A DNA stretch of 64,000 nt from Alcanivorax sp. DP30 (GTDB lineage Bacteria; Pseudomonadota; Gammaproteobacteria; Pseudomonadales; Alcanivoracaceae). Positions 1-9,426 of the stretch are shown here, in pieces (within the stretch, counting starts at the first letter, position 1; every line of letters starts with the position of its first letter). The position numbers were made by a program, and so were the translations under genes. Location of the stretch: the NCBI RefSeq assembly GCF_009882945.1, contig NZ_WTUY01000005.1, forward strand, positions 289,816 to 353,815, given 5' to 3'. The notes under the pieces were generated by a model. That model saw only the letters and a program-made list of their open reading frames with translations. It was not told the origin of the DNA and made no database searches.

Positions 1-66
1 ACGACGCCCGAGTCCCTGGCAGGGCGGTGGAGATAGAGTTCGACTCAAGCGGCCGCCGTCATGCAT
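1..66 (-). CDS. lipB: Probable start of lipB (octanoyltransferase), cut by window edge
   Basis: On the minus strand an ATG at 66 opens a frame of 22 codons that runs to the window edge without a stop. The visible residues end in GLGRR, which resembles the N-terminal LGR-type motif of octanoyltransferases, but too little is present to prove it. The main support is context: in gammaproteobacteria lipB directly follows ybeD, and this start lies 7 bases past the ybeD stop in the same direction. LipB moves octanoyl groups from acyl carrier protein to lipoyl domains. Confidence 0.4.
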   Translation of the reverse strand, partial: MHDGGRLSRTLSPPPCQGLGRR

Positions 67-72
67 CCATTG

Positions 73-342
73 TTAGATTGTCATCTTCACGTGGGGGCAT
101 TCGTTGAGCGCCTTGTAGATGGCTTCCACCTGATCACGGTGACGCATGACCACCTGGGCGGTGTAGGACACAAAGGTCCCCTTGCTGCTCGGCTTGCAGG
201 TAAGGTGCGCAGTGGCTTCAAAGTCGTCCAGATGGGTGGACAGGATTTCGATCAGCGCTTCTTCCAGGGGCGCATCGGCGGCGCCCATGATCTTAAGCTG
301 CATGGCGTGGGGAAATTCCCACAGGTGTTCCTGGATAGCCAT
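73..342 (-). CDS. ybeD: YbeD / DUF493 family protein
   Basis: An 89-residue protein with the length and pattern of the DUF493 (YbeD) family, a small ACT-like alpha/beta fold of uncertain function that is linked by gene order to lipoate synthesis. The N-terminal stretch LWEFPHAMQLKIMG matches the usual opening beta strand. It lies 3 bases after the transaminase gene and just before the probable lipB, so the group is likely one transcript. Family assignment is firm; function is unknown. Confidence 0.88.
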   Translation of the reverse strand: MAIQEHLWEFPHAMQLKIMGAADAPLEEALIEILSTHLDDFEATAHLTCKPSSKGTFVSYTAQVVMRHRDQVEAIYKALNECPHVKMTI

Positions 343-345
343 GGG

Positions 346-1221
346 TTACTCCTGGTCCTGGTGGCCGCACAGGCGGCGTTTGAAACTGACGTAATGGCGG
401 GCCACGGTTTTCCACAGAGGGCCGGGTTTGCCGTTGCCCACGGTGACGTTGTTGAGCTGGATCACCGGCACCACTTCCCGGGTGGAGCTGGTAAACCAGA
501 TTTCGTCTGCCTGACGCAGCTGGCTTTCGGTAATTTCCCGCTCTTCCACCGGTATATGGTGGCTATGGCACAGTTCCACAACCAGATCGCGGGTTATTCC
601 GCCAAGAATTTCATGGCTCTTGGGCGGAGTGATCACGGTGCCATTGGCGACGATAAACACGTTGCTGGCTGAGCCCTCGGTGACAAAGCCGTCGCGCAGC
701 AGTATGGCCTCGCTGGCCCCGGCTGCCACCGCCTGTTGGCGAAGCAGGCTGTTGGGGAGTAATGAGACGGATTTGATGTCACAGCGAGCCCAGCGGATGT
801 CGTCCAGAGTGATGGCTTTGGAACCGGTGGCAGTGTCCGGGCTGTCGGCAGCGGGAACCGCAATGTTACCGGTCATCATGAATACCGTAGGTGTCACCGG
901 TGGGTTGGGAAAGGCATGGTCCCGTTTCTCTGTCGCGCCACGGGTGATCTGCAGGTAAAGAGACAGGTTGCCGCCACCGTTACGCTCGATCAGTGCTTCG
1001 CAAAGCTCTCGCCACTGCTCGCGACTATGCGGGTTGTCAATTTGGATCTCGCCCAGGGACCGTTCAAGGCGCGCCAGGTGCTCCTCGAAGCGGAACAACA
1101 CACCGTTGTAGGCCGGGATGACTTCGTAAATGCCATCAGCAAACAAAAAACCCCGGTCCATTGGGGATATGTGTGCATCCTGCGGGGCCATGAAGGCGCC
1201 ATTGAGGTAGACCTGGCTCAT
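346..1221 (-). CDS. dat: D-amino-acid transaminase (fold-type IV PLP enzyme)
   Basis: A 291-residue class IV aminotransferase. The N terminus MSQVYLNGAFM and the stretch MDRGFLFADGIYEV are typical of D-alanine transaminases, which interconvert D-alanine and D-glutamate for peptidoglycan. The PLP lysine is expected in CDIKSVSLLPN and the cofactor phosphate-binding region in EGSASNVFIV. The branched-chain transaminase IlvE shares this fold, but the start and the neighbours (dacA upstream, ybeD and lipB downstream) fit the dat gene found here in pseudomonad-like genomes. ATG start at 1221. Confidence 0.88.
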   Translation of the reverse strand: MSQVYLNGAFMAPQDAHISPMDRGFLFADGIYEVIPAYNGVLFRFEEHLARLERSLGEIQIDNPHSREQWRELCEALIERNGGGNLSLYLQITRGATEKRDHAFPNPPVTPTVFMMTGNIAVPAADSPDTATGSKAITLDDIRWARCDIKSVSLLPNSLLRQQAVAAGASEAILLRDGFVTEGSASNVFIVANGTVITPPKSHEILGGITRDLVVELCHSHHIPVEEREITESQLRQADEIWFTSSTREVVPVIQLNNVTVGNGKPGPLWKTVARHYVSFKRRLCGHQDQE

Positions 1222-1439
1222 GCGATGCGTGCCTGTGATTGAGCGCCAGCCGCTATATGCGTGACGCTATCTTGCTGGAGGCGCGACCCTTGCGGCGCGC
1301 GACCAAACCCGTAGCGAGTACCGAGTTGCGAGAAGCGAAAACCCTTGTTGAATGTCGAAACATGCTTCTCTTGACTCGATACTCCGGGAGTCGCGGCACT
1401 CCTGCAACCGGGAAAACCCAGCGCGGGAGCTAGCGTCAG
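1222..1439. repeat. Spacer with degenerate repeat motif (dat-dacA)
   Basis: This 218-base spacer holds no gene. Around 1329-1350 it carries a core (CGAGTTGCGAGAAGC then GAAAACC) that recurs with small changes near 13527 and 45973, and loosely near 40775 inside the repeat element there. It looks like a decayed member of the dispersed intergenic family. A weak inverted pair (ACTCCGGGAGT) lies near 1381. Confidence 0.45.
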
Positions 1440-2600
1440 TTAAAACAAGCCCTGGAAGAACATCAGAATATGGTGCCAGATTTTGGTCAAAAAGCCGGCT
1501 TCTTCGATGCCTTCCAATGCAACCAGTGGTTTTTCAACCAGCAGCTCGTTGTTCAGGCGCACAGTCACGGTCCCGTATTGTTGGCCTGCATTGATAGGCG
1601 CTTGCAACTGCGGTTTAACGGTTACTTCGGCTTTCAGGTTCTGGTGACTTTCCTTGGGAATGGTCAATACCAGATCCTCGGCCAGCCCGAGGCGAACCTC
1701 GCGCTTTTCACCCATCCAAAGTGCTGCGGTGTCGAGAATGTCTCCGGCGCTGTAGGCCTTGTAGGTTTCAAAGAACCGGAAGCCGTAGGTCAGCAGTTTC
1801 TGCGATTCACGGGCCCGCGCACCTTCTGAATCCGTACCCATGACCACCGCGATGAGGCGCATGTCCCCGTCTTTGGCCGAGGAGACCAGGCAGTAGCCGG
1901 CTTCTTCAGTATGGCCGGTCTTGAGACCGTCGACACGCGCGTCACGCCATAGCAGCAGGTTGCGGTTCTGCTGGGTGATGCCGTTATAGGTGAATTCCTT
2001 CTCCGCGTAGGTGCCATAGTGTTCCGGGAAATCACGAACAATGGCGCGGGCCAGTGTGGCCATGTCCTTGGCGGTGGTGAAATGGTTCTCAGCCGGCCAG
2101 CCGGTGGCGTTCATGAAATGGGTGCTGTGCATGCCCAGTCGACGGGCGTGCTGGTTCATCAGGTCGGCAAAGGCATCTTCCGAGCCGGCCACGAATTCGG
2201 CCATGGCGACACTGGCATCATTGCCGGACTGGATGATTATGCCCTTGAGCAGGTCGCCCACACTGACACGGGTCCCTTCCCTGATGAACATCTTGGAGCC
2301 GCCCATGCGCCAGGCCTTGACGCTGACCGGGGCCATGTCGTCCTCGGAGAGGTTGCCTTTCTGTAGTTCGGCCTCGGCAATATAGGCGGTCATCATCTTG
2401 GTCAGGCTGGCAGGGGGCAGGCGCTGTTCGGCGTTGTGTTCAACGATGATGCGGCCACTGGACGCATCCATCAGCAGATAGCCGCGAGCATCAATTTGCG
2501 GGGCGCGGGGAACCATGCTGGCACTGGCCTGCAAGGTGATGAGAGAACCAATAAAAGCAAAGAGCACAAAAAAAGAGCTGCGTATCGACTGGGAGCGCAT
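1440..2600 (-). CDS. dacA: D-alanyl-D-alanine carboxypeptidase (PBP5/6 type)
   Basis: A 386-residue low-molecular-weight penicillin-binding protein that trims the terminal D-alanine of peptidoglycan stem peptides. The three active-site motifs are visible: SLTK at 65-68, SGN at 125-127 and KTG at 227-229. The N terminus from the ATG at 2600 is a clear signal peptide ending ASA near residue 27; the frame extends to 2675, but that part is not signal-like. The C-terminal end (about 345-386) is amphipathic, as in PBP5, which anchors to the inner membrane. It follows rlpA and mltB, so the region groups wall-trimming enzymes. Confidence 0.95.
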   Translation of the reverse strand: MRSQSIRSSFFVLFAFIGSLITLQASASMVPRAPQIDARGYLLMDASSGRIIVEHNAEQRLPPASLTKMMTAYIAEAELQKGNLSEDDMAPVSVKAWRMGGSKMFIREGTRVSVGDLLKGIIIQSGNDASVAMAEFVAGSEDAFADLMNQHARRLGMHSTHFMNATGWPAENHFTTAKDMATLARAIVRDFPEHYGTYAEKEFTYNGITQQNRNLLLWRDARVDGLKTGHTEEAGYCLVSSAKDGDMRLIAVVMGTDSEGARARESQKLLTYGFRFFETYKAYSAGDILDTAALWMGEKREVRLGLAEDLVLTIPKESHQNLKAEVTVKPQLQAPINAGQQYGTVTVRLNNELLVEKPLVALEGIEEAGFLTKIWHHILMFFQGLF

Positions 2601-2805
2601 GGTTATCTGCCTGTAGTTCCTTGTCTTCCTGACAAAATGAATAGGTTTAAGGGGCGGTTTGCAGGGCTTTGACACGCAAATGGCAAAAAATTCCCCGAAA
2701 AACCGTCAGCCCCTAAACACCATGATGGCGGCATTTTAGGGCCTGGGTATCAGAATTTGTACCGCCGGGTAACTGTTGTCGGACGATACTGCATTGCCCG
2801 GTCGT

Positions 2806-3687
2806 TTATGGAGTGACCGGCATGGGGCGGTCAAAGCCCGCGCCGGCGACTTGCTGCCGCATTTGTTGACGGCTCATGTCGTTCTGGTATGGACCGAGCC
2901 AGACCCGAAACAGGGGGGGCTGCTCACGGATCTCGGCTTCCAGTCCCAGCTGTTCCCGCAGGGATTGGCGCAGCCGTTCTGCGCTGTTGCGATCCTGAAA
3001 GGCGCCCGCTTGCAGGTACAGTCGCTCCGCTGCCGGTGCGCTGGCGGTATTGGGGGGCGGGCTGTCCACCGCAGCGCGAACGGCGGTGGGGACCGTGCCG
3101 CTGGGAGCCTTGTCATTGTTGGCGCTCAGGGCTTCAACCCGCACCCTTCCAGTGCCAGCCTGTTCGATCCCGAGGCGAACGGCCGCGGCCCAGGACAGAT
3201 CAATGATCCGGTTCTCGTGGAAGGGGCCGCGGTCGTTGACGCGCACAATCAGTGACTTGCCGTTATCCAGGTTGGTCACGCGCACGTAAGTGGGCAGTGG
3301 CAGGCTGCGATGGGCGGCGGTGAACTGGAACATGTCAAAGGCTTCACCGCTGGAGGTGCGGTGGCCGTGGAATTTTCGCCCGTACCAGGAGGCATTGCCC
3401 TCGGCCACATAGCCTTTGGCATCGGGCAGTACGTGGTAGGTTTTGCCCCACACACTGTAACTGTCCATGTTGCCGTAACGGCTGCGTGGCTCCTGCCGGG
3501 GAACCGGCTCGGGCAGCTTGGACACATCCTTTTGCTCATGGGGAGCGGGAGCGGTGTCCTGCTGCAGGCTGTAGCGGTCGGAGCCGGGGGCGCCGTTTGC
3601 GTCCGTCTGTTTGCCTGCAGGGGGCGGGGTGGTGACACAGGCGCCGAGAAAGGCGCTTGCTGTCATCAGTGTTGCCAGGCGTTTCAT
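2806..3687 (-). CDS. rlpA: RlpA family septal-ring lytic transglycosylase lipoprotein
   Basis: A 293-residue lipoprotein. The signal sequence ends in the lipobox LGAC, placing the lipidated cysteine near residue 17. A double-psi beta-barrel domain follows (about 95-190, with GNASWYGRKFHGHRTSSGE and VRVNDRGP), then a C-terminal SPOR domain (about 215-290) that binds denuded glycan at the division site. RlpA cleaves glycans lacking stem peptides, so it acts after amidases and complements DacA. Its ATG overlaps the mltB stop by four bases, showing translational coupling. Confidence 0.93.
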   Translation of the reverse strand: MKRLATLMTASAFLGACVTTPPPAGKQTDANGAPGSDRYSLQQDTAPAPHEQKDVSKLPEPVPRQEPRSRYGNMDSYSVWGKTYHVLPDAKGYVAEGNASWYGRKFHGHRTSSGEAFDMFQFTAAHRSLPLPTYVRVTNLDNGKSLIVRVNDRGPFHENRIIDLSWAAAVRLGIEQAGTGRVRVEALSANNDKAPSGTVPTAVRAAVDSPPPNTASAPAAERLYLQAGAFQDRNSAERLRQSLREQLGLEAEIREQPPLFRVWLGPYQNDMSRQQMRQQVAGAGFDRPMPVTP

Positions 3688-4733
3688 TGCGAGCTCTCCA
3701 GCGCTGCGGCCAGCTGTCGGGACAGTTGTAGCACGGCCATGGCGTAGAGGCGACTGTGGTTATAGCGGGTGATGGTATAGAAATTGTCAGTGGCCAGCCA
3801 AAACTCTGCGCCGTCGGTGCCTTGCAGATCGAGCAGGGCAACCCGGGTGTTGTCCGGCAGATCAAAGCAGTATTCGCTGGTGATGCTGGCGTTGCAGCTG
3901 ATCGGGGTAACCCCGGCCTCACGGGCCTTGGCCAGGGTGAAGCCTGGTTTGTAGCCCTTCTTGGCCAGCGGGATGTAGCCCTCGCCCTGAATGCGGGTGC
4001 GAGCCGCCACAGGCAGGCCAGGGGTCCATTTGTGTTCGCTGAAATAGTTGGCCACGGAGCCAATGGCATCTACCGGGTTGTTGACCAGGTCGGTGATCCC
4101 ATCGTTATCGAAATCCACGGCGTAGGCCAGGTAGCTGGTGGGGATGAACTGGCCAAAGCCCATGGCCCCGGCATAGGAGCCGGTGATGGTGTCTGCATCA
4201 ATGTGAGCCTGCTGCTCGAGGACAAATAGTGCCTTGAGCTGCTTGCTGAAGAAGGCGCCGCGGGGCGGATAGTCGAAGCCCAGAGTGGCCAGGGCGTCGA
4301 CCACACGGTAGGTGCCCATGTGTTGGCCATAGCGGGTTTCCACGCCAATGATGGCGAGGATAATCTCCCGCGGCACGCCGTAGGTCTGTTCTGCTCGGGT
4401 GAGGGTGTCTGCATGCTGGCGGGCGAATTCCACCCCTTTCTGCACCCGGCTTTCCTGCAGAAAAATCTTCTGGTAAGTGGCCCATGTATGCGTCTTTTCC
4501 GCCGGACGGGCGATGGACTCGAGAATCTTCGGCTGGCATTCGGCGCTGCCCAGCACGGTACGGATACGCTGCTCATCCAGCCCTTGTTTCACCAGCTCGG
4601 CGATCATGGTCTTGGCTGCAGGGCGTTCCAGGTAGGGGCTGTTATCCGGGCAGGTGTGCTTGAGCTCAGCCTGGGCAGTGAGCGCCGCAATGGAAAGCAG
4701 GGAACCAATAAGTCCTTGATGAAATCGCCGCAA
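3684..4733 (-). CDS. mltB: Lytic murein transglycosylase B (TTG start)
   Basis: A 349-residue GH103 lytic transglycosylase that cleaves the MurNAc-GlcNAc bond with 1,6-anhydro ring formation. The catalytic glutamate is E132 in GVETRYGQH, and the substrate-binding GAMGFGQF and the calcium-site-like DFDNDGITD are present. The start is TTG at 4733, with AAGGAG spaced eight bases upstream; no in-frame ATG precedes the signal peptide. The signal looks like type I (TAQA then E) with no lipobox, so this enzyme appears to be soluble in the periplasm rather than a lipoprotein like E. coli MltB. Confidence 0.93.
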   Translation of the reverse strand: MRRFHQGLIGSLLSIAALTAQAELKHTCPDNSPYLERPAAKTMIAELVKQGLDEQRIRTVLGSAECQPKILESIARPAEKTHTWATYQKIFLQESRVQKGVEFARQHADTLTRAEQTYGVPREIILAIIGVETRYGQHMGTYRVVDALATLGFDYPPRGAFFSKQLKALFVLEQQAHIDADTITGSYAGAMGFGQFIPTSYLAYAVDFDNDGITDLVNNPVDAIGSVANYFSEHKWTPGLPVAARTRIQGEGYIPLAKKGYKPGFTLAKAREAGVTPISCNASITSEYCFDLPDNTRVALLDLQGTDGAEFWLATDNFYTITRYNHSRLYAMAVLQLSRQLAAALESSQ

Positions 4734-4805
4734 AGCCTTTACTCCTTGTTGTCTTCTTTTGCTTCTTCTGCGTGTTGCGTGAAGCGTGCTGCCTGATATG
4801 TATTG

Positions 4806-5951
4806 TTAATAACTGATCAGCCGCCGGTGTGTCTGTATCGACATCAACATCCCGAAGCTGGCCAGCAGGGTAACAATGGAGGTGCCGCCATAACTCACCA
4901 GAGGAAGCGGTACACCCACCACCGGTAGCAAGCCGGTGACCATGCCGATATTGACGAAGACGTAGATGAAAAACGTCATTATCAGACTGGATCCCAGCAA
5001 TCGGGAGAAAGTGTCTTGCGCCTGCCAGCTTATGAAAAAGCCACGCCCCACAATCACCAGGTACATGATTAGCAGAACGCAGACTCCGATCAGACCGAAT
5101 TCCTCACTCAGTACCGCCAGAATAAAGTCGGTGGAGGATTCGGGCAGAAAATCCAGCCGCGACTGGGTGCCGTCAAGCCAGCCTTTGCCATCGATGCCAC
5201 CGGAACCAATTGCTGTCTTGGACTGGATAATGTTCCATCCGGTTCCCCGCGGATCCGCTTCCGGGTTCAAAAAAGTGTCTACCCGGTTGCGTTGGTAGTC
5301 ATGCATGACGAAGAAGTACATCAACGGTGCTGCGGTGACGACAACAATCACGGCAACGGCGATCAGTCTCCAGGACAGTCCGGCCATGAACAGCACCACC
5401 AGGCCGCTGGCAGCGATCAAAATTGCGGTACCCAGATCTGGCTGCAGGCCGATCAGCATGGCAGGCAGGCCCAGCAGTACCATGGCGCCCAACACATCAA
5501 TCAGTTTCGGTGGCAGGTTTCGTTCGCTGAAGTACCAGGCCACCATGGCCGGCACCGCCAGTTTCATCACTTCGGAGGGCTGGAAACGGCCGAGTCCGGG
5601 TATCGACAGCCAGCGTTGGGCCCCTTTGGCTTCCGTGCCGGCAACCAGAACCAGCATCAGCAAGACCAGACCGATGGTGTAGATCACCGGGGCCCAGAAG
5701 CGGTAACTGCGTGGTGGAAACTGCGCCAGCACAAACATGGCGGTCAAGCCTGCACCAAAGCGGATGCACTGGCGAATGACCAGTTCCATGCTTTCTCCGC
5801 CGGCACTATAGAGAACAGTGAGACCGCCCAACATGAGCAGCATAAGCGCCGCCAGCAGTGGTGCGTCCAGGTGCAGTCGCTCGGCCAGTCCGGGGGACAG
5901 CGATGCGCCGGTCTGGCCGGGCATCTGGCGGAAGAATTCGCGCTGGCTCAT
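4806..5951 (-). CDS. rodA: RodA peptidoglycan glycosyltransferase
   Basis: A 381-residue SEDS-family polytopic membrane protein with about ten hydrophobic segments. It polymerises lipid II into glycan strands during cell elongation, in complex with PBP2. Family hallmarks include the FQPSEVMKL region (about residues 125-135), the large periplasmic loop around WLDGTQSRLDFLPES, and the C-terminal PLPLVSYGGTSI. The start overlaps the mrdA stop by four bases. The spacer to mltB is about 70 bases and contains an imperfect TGCGTGTTGCGTG repeat seen elsewhere in the window. Confidence 0.96.
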   Translation of the reverse strand: MSQREFFRQMPGQTGASLSPGLAERLHLDAPLLAALMLLMLGGLTVLYSAGGESMELVIRQCIRFGAGLTAMFVLAQFPPRSYRFWAPVIYTIGLVLLMLVLVAGTEAKGAQRWLSIPGLGRFQPSEVMKLAVPAMVAWYFSERNLPPKLIDVLGAMVLLGLPAMLIGLQPDLGTAILIAASGLVVLFMAGLSWRLIAVAVIVVVTAAPLMYFFVMHDYQRNRVDTFLNPEADPRGTGWNIIQSKTAIGSGGIDGKGWLDGTQSRLDFLPESSTDFILAVLSEEFGLIGVCVLLIMYLVIVGRGFFISWQAQDTFSRLLGSSLIMTFFIYVFVNIGMVTGLLPVVGVPLPLVSYGGTSIVTLLASFGMLMSIQTHRRLISY

Positions 5952-7867
5952 TGGCTGTCCTCGTCGCTGTCATCCGGGGTCGATGGCGGAGTGTCTGTCC
6001 CGGCTGGGCCGGTGTCGGAAAAAACCGCAGGAACGTCCAGTTCGCCCTCGTCATTGAGGAGCCAGGCGTCCATCACCTGACGTGCCACCGGACCGGCGGT
6101 GGAGCCACCATGACGGCCATTTTCCACCAGTACGCCCACTGCAATGGCGGGCTTGTCGGCTGGTGCGAAGGACACCATCAGGGCATGGTCGAGCATGCGT
6201 TCAGCCAGCTCTTCTTCTTTATAGGTTTCATCCTGGCCAACGGAAAACACCTGGGCGGTGCCGGATTTTGCGGCAATGGGGTACTGGGCATCCACGGCCA
6301 TGATGCGGGCGGTACCCTTGGGGCCAGTCACATCTACCATGGCATTGGTCATCTTGTCCCAGTTGCTTTCATCCTTCAGCAACAGGTCGGTTCGCTCCAC
6401 TGGCTGGCGCTCGCCCGCCAGGGTGGGGATCACGGTTTTGCCGTGGCTGGCCACGGTGGCCGTGGCGGTGGCCAGTTGCAGCGGGGTGGCCAGCACGAAG
6501 CCCTGGCCAATGCTAGCGTTGATGGTGTCGCCATGGAACCAGGGGCTGTTGCGGAACGCTTTCTTCCATTGTTTGGACGGCATCAGACCTTTGGACTCAC
6601 TGTCCAGGTCAATGCCGGTGGGCTGTCCCAGGGAAAACTGGCTCATGTAGTCGTGCATGTTGTCGATGCCGAGCTTGAAGCCCATGTCGTAAAAATAGGT
6701 GTCGCAGGATTGAACCACAGCCAGATGCAGGTCAACGCGGCCATGCCCCCAGCGTTTCCAGTCACGGTAACGATGCGGATCGTTTTCCAGTTGATAGAAG
6801 CCCGGGTCGCGAATGCTGCGCTGCCAGTTGGTAACCCCAGTATCCAGCCCGGCAAGACCCAGCATGGGCTTGATGGTGGAGCCCGGTGGGTAGCGACCCT
6901 GCAGGGCACGGTTGAATAGCGGGTTGTCGTGATCGGTGCGGTAAGCGGAATAATCCTTGTGGGAAATCCCGGTCACGAACAGGTTGGGGTTAAAGCCTGG
7001 CCGGCTGACAAAGGCCAGCACGCTGCCATCGCGGGGGTCAATGGCGACCACAGCGCCACGCCTTTCGCCCAGGGCATCATAGGCGGCTTGCTGGACACGC
7101 ATGGACAGCCGCAGGCGCAAATCCTGGCCCGGTACCGGCGGTTGTTCCTCCAGGACACGCAGAATGCGTCCGCGGGCATTGGTTTCCACCTGCCGATAGC
7201 CTACCTGGCCATGCAGTTGGTCTTCGTAGAAACGCTCGATACCGGTGCGGCCATAGAAGTGGGTGCCGGCATAGTCTCTCTGCTGGTCCAGGGTCATGTT
7301 GTCCAGATCCTGGGCATTGATCCGGTTTACGTAACCAATGACATGGGAGAACAGTATGTCGTGGGGGTAGTGGCGCACCGGATCGGCGGAAATGCGCAGC
7401 CCCTGCAGGCGATGCTGGTTGACGACCAGGCGGGCAATTTCTTCTTCAGTGAGTCGGCCCCGAAGCGGAACGGGTTCCCAGGGGCGGCGTGCTGCCCGGC
7501 GGCGTTTCTCGAACCGCTCCAGGTCTCCTTCGTCCAATTCCACCAGTCTGGCGACTTCCACCAGAAGAGCATCCAGATCGCGGGTCTGCTCGATGATCAC
7601 TTCCAGGGAAAAATCGGGCCGGTTTTCGGCCAGAATAATCCCATCCCGGTCTGTGATCAGCCCTCTCGGAGGCGATACGGCCTGGGTTTGAACCCGGTTG
7701 TTGTCGCTTAGTGTGGTGTAGCGACTGTGCTCGAACACCTGCAACCAGATCATGCGGCTGACCAGAATTCCGGTGAGCAACAACACCAGAAAGACGCCCA
7801 CGACCAGACGCACGCCAAAAATGCGTTGCTCATGATGGTGGTCTTTCAGGGTTAAAGGTCGACGCAT
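5948..7867 (-). CDS. mrdA: Penicillin-binding protein 2
   Basis: A 639-residue class B transpeptidase, the cross-linking partner of RodA in elongation. It has one N-terminal membrane segment (about 25-45), a pedestal region, and a transpeptidase domain with STIK (PPGSTIKPM), the second motif as SCD (QSCDTYFYD) and KSG (AKSGTAQVF). I prefer the ATG at 7867 because it gives the usual MRRPLTLKD opening; a GTG at 7885 would add six residues. It is preceded by rlmH and rsfS, the standard order for this block. Confidence 0.96.
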   Translation of the reverse strand: MRRPLTLKDHHHEQRIFGVRLVVGVFLVLLLTGILVSRMIWLQVFEHSRYTTLSDNNRVQTQAVSPPRGLITDRDGIILAENRPDFSLEVIIEQTRDLDALLVEVARLVELDEGDLERFEKRRRAARRPWEPVPLRGRLTEEEIARLVVNQHRLQGLRISADPVRHYPHDILFSHVIGYVNRINAQDLDNMTLDQQRDYAGTHFYGRTGIERFYEDQLHGQVGYRQVETNARGRILRVLEEQPPVPGQDLRLRLSMRVQQAAYDALGERRGAVVAIDPRDGSVLAFVSRPGFNPNLFVTGISHKDYSAYRTDHDNPLFNRALQGRYPPGSTIKPMLGLAGLDTGVTNWQRSIRDPGFYQLENDPHRYRDWKRWGHGRVDLHLAVVQSCDTYFYDMGFKLGIDNMHDYMSQFSLGQPTGIDLDSESKGLMPSKQWKKAFRNSPWFHGDTINASIGQGFVLATPLQLATATATVASHGKTVIPTLAGERQPVERTDLLLKDESNWDKMTNAMVDVTGPKGTARIMAVDAQYPIAAKSGTAQVFSVGQDETYKEEELAERMLDHALMVSFAPADKPAIAVGVLVENGRHGGSTAGPVARQVMDAWLLNDEGELDVPAVFSDTGPAGTDTPPSTPDDSDEDSQ

Positions 7868-7894
7868 GTTGGCGTTAGCGCACACTCATAAAGG

Positions 7895-8377
7895 TCAGCG
7901 ATGATAGGGGTGGCCAGTGAGCAAGGTCCAGCCACGGTAAATCTGCTCCGCCAACAACACCCTTACCAGCGGGTGGGGCAGGGTCAGCTTCGACAGGCTC
8001 CACTGTTCATGGGTGCTGGCGGAAAGTTGCGGGCAGAGTCCGTCAGGCCCGCCGACCAGAATCACCAGATCTTGTCCCAGATCTTTCAGCTCACCCAGTT
8101 TACGGCTGAGTGCCGGGGTGTCCAGTGCGCGGCCTTTTACCTCCAGCGCTATTGTCTTGGCGCCGGGGCTTTTTTTCACAATCGTATCCAGCCGCTTGCG
8201 AATGACCTCGGCTTCACTGCGAATCTGGCTGTTGCTGTCGCCCTTGCCGCGTTTGGGCATGGGGATCTCTTCCAGTTCCAGACGCATCTCTGGTGGCATG
8301 CGCTTCTGGTACTCGGCGAAGCCTTCCGTGACCCAGCCGGGCATGCGGGTGCCCACCGCCAACAGAAAGATGCGCAT
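7895..8377 (-). CDS. rlmH: 23S rRNA pseudouridine-1915 N3-methyltransferase RlmH
   Basis: A 160-residue SPOUT-family enzyme that methylates pseudouridine 1915 of 23S rRNA in assembled 70S ribosomes, using S-adenosylmethionine. The C-terminal trefoil-knot motifs are clear: LVILVGGPDGL and the end region SLSKLTLPHPLVRVLL with EQIYRGW. The length matches the family (about 155). It sits between rsfS and mrdA with three bases to rsfS, so it is probably part of the rsfS transcript. Confidence 0.96.
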   Translation of the reverse strand: MRIFLLAVGTRMPGWVTEGFAEYQKRMPPEMRLELEEIPMPKRGKGDSNSQIRSEAEVIRKRLDTIVKKSPGAKTIALEVKGRALDTPALSRKLGELKDLGQDLVILVGGPDGLCPQLSASTHEQWSLSKLTLPHPLVRVLLAEQIYRGWTLLTGHPYHR

Positions 8378-8380
8378 GGC

Positions 8381-8743
8381 TCAGGCGTCTTGACCCTTGT
8401 TGCGGTCGGGATGGTGGTCCGGATTGCGCCACAGGCGTTCCAGATCATAGAACTCCCGGGTGGCCGGCAGCATCAGGTGGACGATCACATCACCCAGATC
8501 CACAAGAATCCACTCGCCGGTGTCTTCGCCTTCGCTGCCCACAGGGGGATGGTCCGCCTTTTTGGCGGCTTCGATCACGTTATCGGCCAGGGCCTTCACG
8601 TGGCGGTTGGAGGTACCGCTGGCGATCACCATGTGATCTGCCATGCTGGTCATGTCGCGCACGTCCAGTTCGGTAATTTTCTGGGCTTTCATTTCTTCCA
8701 GGGCATTGATGACCAGGGACAGAAGCGGGGTGTCTGCGCTCAT
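8381..8743 (-). CDS. rsfS: Ribosomal silencing factor RsfS
   Basis: A 120-residue Iojap/RsfS family protein. It binds L14 of the 50S subunit and blocks subunit joining under nutrient limitation. The conserved core [19 protein letters not shown] and the later [15 protein letters not shown] are present. The start overlaps the nadD stop by four bases. The extension after [10 protein letters not shown] is short and hydrophilic, as usual. Confidence 0.95.
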   Translation of the reverse strand: MSADTPLLSLVINALEEMKAQKITELDVRDMTSMADHMVIASGTSNRHVKALADNVIEAAKKADHPPVGSEGEDTGEWILVDLGDVIVHLMLPATREFYDLERLWRNPDHHPDRNKGQDA

Positions 8744-9426
8744 GGTGCCTCGTGATTGGTTGATGGAGTCAAAGTGGTCGCATTATACAGGTGATGGCGG
8801 CGAATATGGGCGCTGACTGCAGGATCCAGCTCGGGGCAGTCGCCTTTTTGTTCCAGGGACTCGCGAATGGCGGTGGCCGATACATCCAGAAATGGCCGTT
8901 TCAGCATCAGGCGAAGGCCGCTGGGGTGCTGCATGAGTTGTGCCGCATCACTTTCCGGGAACGCAGCCTGCACCTGATCAGCGGCCAGTTCGCAGTCCGG
9001 CCGCGGTACAACAGCCAGATGGCAGAGGGTGGTGTAATCCTGCCAGCGGTGCCAGTGATGCAGGTTGGCGAAACTGTCTGCACCGATCATGAAGACCAGT
9101 GGCCGCCCACTGTATTGCTGGCGGAAGTGGCGCAGGGTGTTAAGGCTGTAGCTGGGGCCGGATTGACGCAATTCCCAGTCGTCGACCACCAGTTCCGGGT
9201 AGTCCTGGCAAGCAAGACGCAGCATGGCCAGGCGCTGTTCGCCATCGGCCATGGGCTGGGGCTTGTGCGGTGGCACGGCGTTGGGCAGCAGGTGCACTGG
9301 CGCGCCGCCCAGCACCTTCGAGACTGCCCGCGCGGCACTGATATGCGCCCGGTGGACAGGATCGAAGGTGCCGCCGAAGAGAACCAGCGGCTGAAGGCTG
9401 GACGCCGGATGCTGGACGCTAGGCAA
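8740..9426 (-). CDS. nadD: Nicotinate-nucleotide adenylyltransferase NadD (TTG start)
   Basis: A 228-residue nucleotidyltransferase that makes nicotinic acid adenine dinucleotide in NAD synthesis. The signature [11 protein letters not shown] is at about residues 18-28, and the C-terminal [10 protein letters not shown]-like motif appears as [12 protein letters not shown]. The start is TTG at 9426, with a full AGGAGG seven bases upstream. The first 14 codons are built from a repeated GCGTCCAGC-type sequence, so the N-terminal tail ([12 protein letters not shown]) looks like repeat-derived padding ahead of the domain. Confidence 0.95.
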   Translation of the reverse strand: MPSVQHPASSLQPLVLFGGTFDPVHRAHISAARAVSKVLGGAPVHLLPNAVPPHKPQPMADGEQRLAMLRLACQDYPELVVDDWELRQSGPSYSLNTLRHFRQQYSGRPLVFMIGADSFANLHHWHRWQDYTTLCHLAVVPRPDCELAADQVQAAFPESDAAQLMQHPSGLRLMLKRPFLDVSATAIRESLEQKGDCPELDPAVSAHIRRHHLYNATTLTPSTNHEAP

